DNA of 64,000 nucleotides from Deinococcus sp. AJ005 (GTDB lineage Bacteria > Deinococcota > Deinococci > Deinococcales > Deinococcaceae), in NCBI RefSeq assembly GCF_009017495.1, contig NZ_CP044990.1:515001-579000 (forward strand), written 5' to 3'. The notes beneath the pieces were generated by a model. The model saw nothing but the letters and a program-made list of their open reading frames with translations, did no database searches and was not told where the DNA came from. The position numbers were made by a program, and so were the translations under genes. This document shows, one piece after another, positions 9,567 through 23,613 of this stretch. Positions within the stretch are counted from its first letter, which is position 1. Each line of letters starts with the position of its first letter.

Positions 9567-10004
9567 ATGACCCAGAACGCCAGCTCCGCCATTTCCCGCA
9601 TGTTGCAGACCCACCCCCAGATCAGCAAGTCTCCCTTTGAGATGGAAGCCCTGACGGAATGCATCGACGCCTGTTTCGAGTGCGCGCAGATCTGCATGTC
9701 CTGCGCCGACGCCTGCCTGGGCGAGACCGAACACGCCGGGCACCTGACGCACTGCATTCGCCTGAACTCTGACTGCGCCGATATCTGCACCACCACTGGG
9801 CGCGTACTGGTGCGCCAGACCCAGCCCGAAATGGCCGTGATCCGTGCCCAGCTTCAGGCCTGCTTGGCGGCCTGCAAAGCCTGCGGCGACGAATGCCAGC
9901 AGCACGCCGAGAAGATGGACATGGAGCACTGCGCCGTGTGTGCCGAGTCCTGCCGCCGCTGTGAGCAGGCGTGCCAGAAAATGCTGGACAGCCTGAGCGC
10001 CTGA
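9567..10004 (+). CDS. Cysteine-rich four-helix-bundle copper-binding protein (DUF326-like)
   Basis: 145 residues from ATG 9567, preceded by GGAGG at 9556-9560. There are 18 cysteines in CxxxC/CxxC spacing spread over four predicted helices (for example CIDACFECAQICMSCADAC, and a C-terminal cluster CAVCAESCRRCEQAC), plus His and Met. This pattern is that of four-helix bundle copper-binding/storage proteins, which hold many Cu(I) ions inside the bundle. There is no export signal, so it is probably cytosolic. A hairpin terminator follows. The downstream DUF305 gene, also often copper-linked, is broken. Confidence 0.85.
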   Translation: MTQNASSAISRMLQTHPQISKSPFEMEALTECIDACFECAQICMSCADACLGETEHAGHLTHCIRLNSDCADICTTTGRVLVRQTQPEMAVIRAQLQACLAACKACGDECQQHAEKMDMEHCAVCAESCRRCEQACQKMLDSLSA

Positions 10005-10024
10005 GCTTTTGCAAGCAGTTTCCG

Positions 10025-10064
10025 TCGCCTGCCCGCACCCGTCTTGCGGCAGGCGATGTTTTAT
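10025..10064 (+). terminator. Intrinsic terminator after copper-binding gene
   Basis: 9-bp stem 10025-10033 with 10048-10056, extended by GCA/TGC with one bulge, then TGTTTTATT. Confidence 0.75.
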
Positions 10065-10584
10065 TGGGAGCATTGCATGAACGAATCTACAGAGCGTCCA
10101 CCCACCTCCCCAGGCCAGAGCGGGAAACCGATGGGCAAGATGGGCGGCAGCTAGAGCCGATTTGAGGCCATAATCGCCACCTCCACCACCGTCATGTTCG
10201 GCCTGATGCACCTGAACACCTCCGAGCTGGACCACATCTATTTCAGTCAGACGCGCATGTGGATGGCGCTGTACATGGGCGCGACGATGGCCGTGATCAT
10301 GCTGGGCTTCACGCTGAAGATGTACAGGAGCCGCCGCGTGAATATGGGCAGCATCGCCGTGTTCGCCGCATCGCTGTGGCTATTGCGCTCACAGGCCACC
10401 GTGGGCGATGTGGCGTGGATGAAGGCCATCATCCTGCACCATTCCATTGCCATCCTGACCAGTGAACGGGCGCAGATCAAAGCCCCCCGCGTACGCGAGC
10501 TGGCCGACGGGATCATCAAAACCCAGAGCCGCGAGATCGGGGAGATGAAGGCGTCGATTGCGGACCTCGAGAACAAACGCCAGC

Positions 10585-10775
10585 TCAACCCAGCGTTCCG
10601 AAGTTGTCCAGTAACGCGCCGCCCAGCGTCGTCCAGGCGTTCCGTAGCTCGTCTGGCCCGCATGCGTCCAGATGCAGCGTATCGCCCAAGACCGGATGAC
10701 TCAGGACACCCTGTATATCCGCTAACAGGGCAGCCGTGTCACATCATCGGGGAGCGCCCCAGGCGTGTTTTTCAT
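10585..10775 (-). pseudogene. Small frameshifted ORF, unknown family
   Basis: A start ATG at 10775 has a strong Shine-Dalgarno (AAGGGAGGG). The first frame encodes MKNTPGALPDDV, then hits TAG. Shifting by one base gives a continuous protein-like tail (DTAALLADIQGVLSHPVLGD, then TLHLDACGPDELRNAW, ending DNFGTLG stop at 10585). The total length of 191 bases is not a multiple of three, so a one- or two-base indel near 10740 has broken a protein of about 62 residues. The family is not recognised. Confidence 0.55.
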
Positions 10776-10835
10776 GTTGCCCTCCCTTTCGCTTTGAGCG
10801 CCCTGAACGGATATTCGAGCAGTCGGTATGGCCTC

Positions 10836-10863
10836 TTGACAGTTCAGCCCAGTACGTTATATA
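10836..10863 (+). promoter_or_regulatory. Sigma-A promoter upstream of rpoBC
   Basis: Consensus TTGACA at 10836-10841 and TATATA at 10858-10863 (16-base spacer; TATATT at 10860 with 18 is an alternative). This implies a leader of about 245 bases before rpoB ATG 11115. No gene is seen in that leader. Confidence 0.7.
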
Positions 10864-11114
10864 TTCACCTGCGGCCAACCAGGATGGGTTAGGCAGGAGT
10901 GAATTGGTAATTTCCAGTTTTCAAAATTAACGCCCAATGACAGGAACGCAGCCGAGGAGGTTGCGAGTCCTGACTGCGCCGTTTCTGACGTTCGCCAACT
11001 CCACTTTCCCAAGCTTGATTACAGTTCGATTCTACAGTACCAAGGGTTACAAAGGTCTTTTTCTGCCCCGAGAAGGCCGTGAGCAACAAACAGCAGGGTG
11101 CGTGCGAGGTGTGC

Positions 11115-14570
<3,456 letters not shown>

Positions 14571-14591
14571 GCACTGCTCAAAATGTTTAAG

Positions 14592-14663
14592 GGTCTAACT
14601 GTCAAAAAGCATAACCATTCAAGCCTTTTGCGGTTAGACCGTCCGGCAGTCCAACGGTCTAAC
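14592..14663 (+). repeat. Three GGTCTAAC elements in the rpoB-rpoC gap, two forming a hairpin
   Basis: GGTCTAAC occurs at 14592-14599. GTTAGACCG at 14633-14641 pairs perfectly with CGGTCTAAC at 14655-14663 (9 bp, 13-base loop). The hairpin ends 8 bases before the rpoC Shine-Dalgarno AAAGGAG (14672-14678). It could be an attenuator, an RNA-processing site or a protein-binding site. Confidence 0.65.
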
Positions 14664-14683
14664 AAAACTCCAAAGGAGTTTCA

Positions 14684-19345
<4,662 letters not shown>

Positions 19346-19390
19346 ACTGAGCGCGGAAGCTTCAAGCTGAATCGCTGAGAGGTTAAACGA

Positions 19391-19424
19391 AAGCCCCCAC
19401 CTGGGAACGGGTGGGGGCTTTCCT
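19391..19424 (+). terminator. rpoBC operon terminator
   Basis: Perfect 10-bp stem, 19391-19400 with 19411-19420, 10-base loop, followed by TCCTGTC. Confidence 0.85.
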
Positions 19425-19642
19425 GTCGTGTGTCCATCTCATTTCCATTCTGCCTAGCCACATATTCTGCACGGCGTTGAGCTGGAGCATATTCTGCTTT
19501 CCTAGTCCAGTGACGAACGAGATCGCATTTTGGGGCTACAGAACTTTAGGGATACAGACCAAAAAAATCAACTCCTGCTGTGCGGAAGTTGTTGGCGATG
19601 GAATGAATTGGGAGGAGAAGAGTTGTGCTCTCCAGGAGAACC
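19425..19642. other. Gene-free spacer of lower GC
   Basis: Together with 19346-19390 this gives about 300 bases without a supportable gene after rpoC. An open frame starting at 19411 has no family-like sequence and runs antisense into the HD-GYP gene. No promoter or repeat is recognised. Confidence 0.5.
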
Positions 19643-20311
19643 TCAGCCCAGGGGAAAGGTGGGTTGCTGGTGAAACGGTAAAACGCGGTACGCGAAAATC
19701 TGAATCAGGCGCGGATCGAAAGCCATGCCCGAATGTTGCAGCAGATACGTGGCGGCCTCGTCGGCAGTCCAGGCGGCACGGTACGGGCGGTCTGAGACCA
19801 GCGCGTCGTAGACATCGGTGATCTTGAGGAGGCGGGCCAGCAGCGGGATGGATTCGCCGATCAGGCCCATCGGGTAGCCCTCACCGTCCCAGCGTTCGTG
19901 GTGGTGGAGGATGCCCCCCAATGTTTCGCTGTCAATCTGTGGGGCGGTGCGCGCCAAGCGGTACCCCAGGCTGGGATGCTGCTGAACGGCCTCGAACTCT
20001 GTGGGAGTCAAGGGGCCGGGTTTGTTCAGGATGCGTGGGTCGATGGCCACCTTGCCGATGTCGTGAAGCAGTCCAGCCCACACGATCTGCCGGACATCTC
20101 GTTCACTGTGGATCAGGTCTGCGGCGGTGGCGAGGTGCAGGGTCAGCTCTGCCACTCGGCGCTCATGCCCTTCGCAGGGGCGGTCCGCAAGTGCCGTCAC
20201 CCAGGCGCTAGCCTCCCGGAAATTGATTTCAACCGTCAGATCATGGGTATTCGCATCGGCTTTCCAGGCTCCGCTGTCGGGGTTGTTCCAGGGAAGCCGT
20301 CTGGGACTCAT
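19643..20311 (-). CDS. HD-GYP domain protein (probable cyclic-di-GMP phosphodiesterase)
   Basis: 222 residues. The HD-GYP domain fills almost the whole protein. It has the first metal His in EGHERRV (about 49), HD in LLHDIGKVAI (83-84), QHPSLGYRL, a HHHERWDGEGYP block (136-147) with the GYP signature, and KITDVYDAL. All metal-binding and GYP residues look intact, so cyclic-di-GMP hydrolysis is likely. There is no receiver or membrane domain. The ATG at 20311 overlaps the stop of a 62-codon ORF (ATGA), indicating coupling with the upstream small genes. An N-terminal Trp/Asn-rich stretch of about 35 residues is unassigned. Confidence 0.88.
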   Translation of the reverse strand: MSPRRLPWNNPDSGAWKADANTHDLTVEINFREASAWVTALADRPCEGHERRVAELTLHLATAADLIHSERDVRQIVWAGLLHDIGKVAIDPRILNKPGPLTPTEFEAVQQHPSLGYRLARTAPQIDSETLGGILHHHERWDGEGYPMGLIGESIPLLARLLKITDVYDALVSDRPYRAAWTADEAATYLLQHSGMAFDPRLIQIFAYRVLPFHQQPTFPLG

Positions 20312-20496
20312 TCCAGACCAGCACAGGACAGGCGACCCATCCGGAAAGACAGGCTGTCTATGCGGTTGGTCAGCAGTGAGGCGCTGGCCGGGCGCACGTT
20401 GGAGGTCTCCGTGGCCTGCTGACGCACCTGTTTGGCAGCAGTGGTGTCAAAGGCTTCACGGACCTGCTGCGTTTTTCGGGGGTAGGATACCGTCAT
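20308..20496 (-). CDS. Small hypothetical protein between secreted peptide and HD-GYP gene
   Basis: 62 residues from ATG 20496. It begins MTVSYPRKTQQVREAFDTTA and is charged and Gln/Ser/Arg-rich, without a signal peptide or membrane segment. It starts 10 bases after the stop of the secreted-peptide gene and its TGA overlaps the HD-GYP ATG. This tight spacing, rather than any recognised family, is the main evidence that it is real. Shine-Dalgarno support is weak. It could be an adaptor for the phosphodiesterase or simply a spacer ORF. Confidence 0.5.
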   Translation of the reverse strand: MTVSYPRKTQQVREAFDTTAAKQVRQQATETSNVRPASASLLTNRIDSLSFRMGRLSCAGLE

Positions 20497-20506
20497 GTCA
20501 GTCGCC

Positions 20507-20647
20507 CTATTTCCCGTTGGTGCTGGACTGCGTAATGGGAGCGGCGCTTTCGGTACCAACCAAAGTCTTTACCGCTGCGTTCGCAGTGCCAATGCACATG
20601 CTGAACGTTAGAACGATTCCGAGTAGGGAGCGCAAGGTCTTTTTCAT
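20507..20647 (-). CDS. Short secreted peptide precursor (candidate signalling peptide)
   Basis: 46 residues. The N-terminus is a textbook Sec signal: basic MKKTLR, hydrophobic SLLGIVLTFSMCIGT, and cleavage site ANA. The predicted mature part starts AVKTLVGTESAAP and ends ITQSSTNGK, about 22-23 residues with no cysteine. There is no Shine-Dalgarno; instead TATGAT lies exactly 6 bases before ATG 20647, so the message should be leaderless. It is divergent from a TPR/BTAD regulator, start codons being 23 bases apart, and heads an apparent operon with a 62-codon ORF and an HD-GYP gene. Composition is less GC-rich than the genome. A signalling role is inference by analogy with Phr- or SHP-type pheromone precursors beside TPR regulators. 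Confidence 0.72.
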   Translation of the reverse strand: MKKTLRSLLGIVLTFSMCIGTANAAVKTLVGTESAAPITQSSTNGK

Positions 20648-20652
20648 GAAGG

Positions 20653-20659
20653 TATCATA
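20653..20659. promoter_or_regulatory. Overlapping divergent -10 boxes of peptide gene and regulator gene
   Basis: The 7 bases TATCATA contain TATCAT for the plus strand (12 bases before GTG 20671) and TATGAT for the minus strand (6 bases before ATG 20647). The two promoters cannot both be melted at once, so transcription of the two genes should be mutually exclusive if both boxes are used. No good -35 is seen on either side, so an activator may be needed. Confidence 0.55.
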
Positions 20660-20670
20660 GGTGGCAGAGT

Positions 20671-22584
20671 GTGAAAAAGCGTTTTGTGCCTTCTACACAG
20701 CTTCAAAGCGAGTTTGATGCTGGTAACTACGATGCTATTTTAACAACCCTGACGGCGCGAAGTGACTTGGAGTCGAGAGAATTGGCTTGGCTCGGTATCT
20801 CACTCCTCCGCACGAACCAATTTGCTGCCGCTGAGGAGCCGTTGGAGCTGGCGATGGCACTGGGTGATGTTGAAGCCAAAGTGGAATACGGGAATCTTTT
20901 GCGCGTTCTCGGTCATGAGAGAAAAGCGGACGCACATTTTGAGGAGATCACCTCCAGCTTGTCTGGCGAGTTGCTTTTCAGGACGCTGCGCTGGCACGGC
21001 GTAGTTCTACAGAGCTTGGGGCGTGCTGATGCTGTTAAAAAAATAGAGGAATCCCGACGAGGCTACCTCTCTTTAGGAGATAAAAAGATAGCGGCTCGCA
21101 TATCGCACACGCTTGCATTCGCCCATATGATTCGTGGAGAAGTTCCTGCTGCACTCAGATACATCAATAGCGCGCTTCCCGCGTTAGAGAAAGATATAAA
21201 CAAGAGACCCTTGCTCTCTGCAATGTATACCCTGCTTGATATTCAATCTGAAGCTGGATATGTTGACGAGGCCTTTAATACAATAGATCGACTTCAGAAT
21301 TTAGTCAATTCGATGGAAGACGAACATTATTCGCTTCAGCTAGATGCTCGAAGAACAGAACTAATGCTGATAACAGGAGATTATGCAGGTTTTTGTGAAA
21401 GTCTGCTAAGTCTAGCGAACCGAGCAGAAAAGATGCAAGAAGTCCAGATCACCGATTACGCCCTTTCCCATCTTGCCAACCATTACAGCCGGATTGGGGA
21501 GCATACCGAGGCTGTTCGCACGATTGCCCGGTTGCGTGCCCTAAATCCTGATCTGTCGCTGTACGCGCGGGTGGTGCTGGCGATGATGGCCCTGCGGCGC
21601 GGCGACAGTGCCTCGGCGCTGCGGATGCATCTGGAAGTGCGCGAGGAAGCCCTGCGACGCGGCGCACAGATCGATGCCACGCGCGCGCTGCTGCTGGCAG
21701 CGTTCAGCGCTTACCGCATGAACGATCTGCTGCGCTGCACTGGGCTGCTCTCGGAGGCGCTGCTGGAACTGGCAGGGCAGCCGCACTCGCAGTCGCAGGC
21801 GGCCATCGCGCCGGATCTGCGGGAAATTGAGGAAATGCTGGCCTACGCCCGCCTGCAACCCAATCTGGCCCCCTTGCTGGAGGCCGCGCTGGAAGACGCC
21901 TCCTTGCTGGGCGGGACCATGCGCGATGACCTGTTCACCAGCGGTATGCGCCTGGAGATCATGACGCTGGGGCAGGAACTGGTGTTGCGCGACGGGATTC
22001 CCTGTGCCATGCGGGTGCGCGGCAGCGTGGCAGTGCTGGCTTATCTGGCACTGCACCCGCGCAGCACCCGCCAGGACGTGGTGACGCAACTGTGGCCGGA
22101 CCGCGATCCAAAAAAGGCTGCCACGTATTTCCGGCAGTGTGTCACCGATATCCGTGAGGCGATGGGTGCGGACGTGATCTTGGTGGAGGGCGCGCATCAG
22201 GCCCCTGAATACCGCCTGAGCAGCAAGGCCAGCATCACGCTTGACAGCCAGCGGGTACTGCAACTGGTCGCAGGTGGCCAGCTTCCTGCCGCCGTGGCCG
22301 CCTACAAGGGTGAATTCCTGCCCAGTCTTCAGGAAAGCGAGTGGGCCGGGGAACAGCGCATGACCATTCAGCGGGCACTGGTGGGATCGCTGCGGGCAGA
22401 GCTGCGGGCCTCGCAGATCGAGCGGGGGCAGGAGCGGCGGGTGGTGCTGCTGGCCACCGCCATCCTGGGCATCGATCCCAACGACACCGAGACCGAGGAC
22501 CTGCGCCTGTCGGTGGCGCGGCAGGTCTCCAGTCCCTCGGAAGTCGCCCGCTTCGAGGCCGAGCGACACAGAAAGATGAACTGA
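20671..22584 (+). CDS. TPR sensor / winged-helix / BTAD (SARP-like) transcriptional regulator
   Basis: 637 residues from GTG 20671. Residues 1 to about 410 are all-helical with TPR-like repeats (for example LLRTNQFAAAEEPLELAMAL, LANHYSRIGEHTEAVRTIAR). Residues about 425-520 form an OmpR-type winged helix (RGSVAVLAYLALHPRSTRQ, LWPDRDPKKAATYFRQCVTD). The C-terminus resembles a BTAD domain (PAAVAAYKGEFLPSL). SARP/BTAD proteins activate transcription, and TPRs commonly bind small peptides or partner proteins. The first ~265 codons are AT-rich with ATA/AGA/AAA codons (two sampled 60-base rows 42% and 47% GC), but from about base 21480 the gene is GC-rich (a sampled row 70%), a mosaic structure. 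It is divergent from a secreted-peptide gene. Confidence 0.85.
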   Translation: MKKRFVPSTQLQSEFDAGNYDAILTTLTARSDLESRELAWLGISLLRTNQFAAAEEPLELAMALGDVEAKVEYGNLLRVLGHERKADAHFEEITSSLSGELLFRTLRWHGVVLQSLGRADAVKKIEESRRGYLSLGDKKIAARISHTLAFAHMIRGEVPAALRYINSALPALEKDINKRPLLSAMYTLLDIQSEAGYVDEAFNTIDRLQNLVNSMEDEHYSLQLDARRTELMLITGDYAGFCESLLSLANRAEKMQEVQITDYALSHLANHYSRIGEHTEAVRTIARLRALNPDLSLYARVVLAMMALRRGDSASALRMHLEVREEALRRGAQIDATRALLLAAFSAYRMNDLLRCTGLLSEALLELAGQPHSQSQAAIAPDLREIEEMLAYARLQPNLAPLLEAALEDASLLGGTMRDDLFTSGMRLEIMTLGQELVLRDGIPCAMRVRGSVAVLAYLALHPRSTRQDVVTQLWPDRDPKKAATYFRQCVTDIREAMGADVILVEGAHQAPEYRLSSKASITLDSQRVLQLVAGGQLPAAVAAYKGEFLPSLQESEWAGEQRMTIQRALVGSLRAELRASQIERGQERRVVLLATAILGIDPNDTETEDLRLSVARQVSSPSEVARFEAERHRKMN

Positions 22585-22771
22585 GCGCCAGAGAGAAGCT
22601 CAGGCGTCTGGTCATCACCGGATATTCGTGGGATGAGGTCCAGATGACCGCCCAGTGGCACCTCCCTTCTGATTCTGGTCCGCTTGGGCGGTCCTTTGGG
22701 CCTTGCTACCCCTCGTTTCAACCTGCGTATGGCCGGTGCCGACGCGGCCCACTGGCTATCTGTCTGGGCTT

Positions 22772-23182
22772 TCAGCCCTCGGTGGACGCGCCGGGGCGGG
22801 TGGTCCACTGGGGGTCTGGCTCGATGGCCTCGGCGGGGGCCTTGCCGGGTTCCAGGCTGGTGCTGGCCGCCGTTTGCAGCGCGGTCAGGCGCATGCCCGG
22901 CGCGCACTCGATCTGGCAGGACAGCCGGGCCTGCCCCAGCAACTCCTTTTCCGTCAGTTTGTCGTACTCGGCCAGCGTCATGGCGTCGGGTTCGCCCTCC
23001 TGAAAGCTGACACGGCAGGTGGTGCAGCGGGCCACGCCGCCGCAGCGGTGCAGGATGTCTACGCCGCCGCGCTCCAGCGCCAGCACCAGCCGCTCGCCTG
23101 AACGCGCCGTGATGTCTGGGAAGCCTTCTACCTGCACCGTGATGACCTGCGCTGTAACGCTCTGGGGGATGTTCTGTGTCAT
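22772..23182 (-). CDS. 2Fe-2S ferredoxin
   Basis: 136 residues from ATG 23182. Plant-type [2Fe-2S] ligands are Cys47, Cys53, Cys56 (RCGGVARCTTCRVSF) and Cys89 (LSCQI). The ferredoxin beta-grasp start ITVQVEGFPDITARSGE precedes them. The spacing C-x5-C-x2-C..C differs slightly from the plant C-x4-C-x2-C, as in adrenodoxin-type ferredoxins. The C-terminal ~45 residues are Pro/Ala-rich and unassigned. An upstream ATG at 23194 is possible; no clear Shine-Dalgarno is seen. It serves as an electron carrier, but no partner reductase or oxygenase is adjacent. Confidence 0.88.
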   Translation of the reverse strand: MTQNIPQSVTAQVITVQVEGFPDITARSGERLVLALERGGVDILHRCGGVARCTTCRVSFQEGEPDAMTLAEYDKLTEKELLGQARLSCQIECAPGMRLTALQTAASTSLEPGKAPAEAIEPDPQWTTRPGASTEG

Positions 23183-23613
23183 GCGAAACAGCATGGCATG
23201 GCCTGGGGGATGTGGGGCCTCAAGAGGAAGATTGCGCCTTCTGCTGGGAGTCGGGAAGGCCTCTAGGGAACGACGTGCGGCACTCCTTAGACACCTGCAT
23301 AGCGGCCATAGCAATGGGGTGCTGCCTGGTCAGTCGCCCGCGAATCTGACGAAAAGATGACAAACAGATCAACGTCCGCCCCACAAAAACGTGAACTAAA
23401 ATCAGGGCTACGGAGAGTGTTTTCACTGTTGCAGTCGAACTTTGCAGCGTTAACGCCATTTGCGAAGGTTTAACGTTCTGCGGACTAATCTCACCTGTCT
23501 CAACGTTGCCGTGGGGTGCCAGTTCACTTCAGTACAGCCCCCGCCAGAGCGTCAAATCTGTCGCGAACATCCCCGAATACCCGAATATCCCCGATGAAAG
23601 GAACCTGCCTGTG
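23183..23613. other. Intergenic region of 431 bases with a 10-bp palindrome
   Basis: No gene is supported here. GCGTTAACGC at 23447-23456 is a perfect palindrome, and a related GTTTAACGTTC lies about 15 bases further on. The same GCGTTAACG core recurs near 27573, in the gap before another lipoprotein gene. These could be operator sites. No consensus promoter is evident. Confidence 0.45.

Larger units (their letters stand above)
10077..10892 (+). pseudogene. DUF305 membrane protein interrupted by an in-frame TAG, with lost C-terminus
   Basis: Translation from ATG 10077 gives MNESTERPPTSPGQSGK and continues to a TAG at 10152-10154. The same frame then carries on as an intact DUF305-type protein: a first hydrophobic segment around TSTTVMFGLM, a second around WMALYMGATMAVIML, a third around SIAVFAASLWLL, then the signature HHSIAILTSERA and ADGIIKTQSREIGEM. 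The family-like part ends near base 10580 (IADLEN). Beyond it the frame runs on to 10892 through unrelated sequence that overlaps an opposite-strand ORF. An independent start at ATG 10194 would omit the first membrane helix's N-terminus. Most likely a recent pseudogene; readthrough or sequencing error are alternatives. Confidence 0.7.

Noticed and set aside
19411..19821. 136-codon open frame after rpoC
   Set aside because: It starts inside the rpoBC terminator and runs antisense over the HD-GYP gene with no recognisable protein features.
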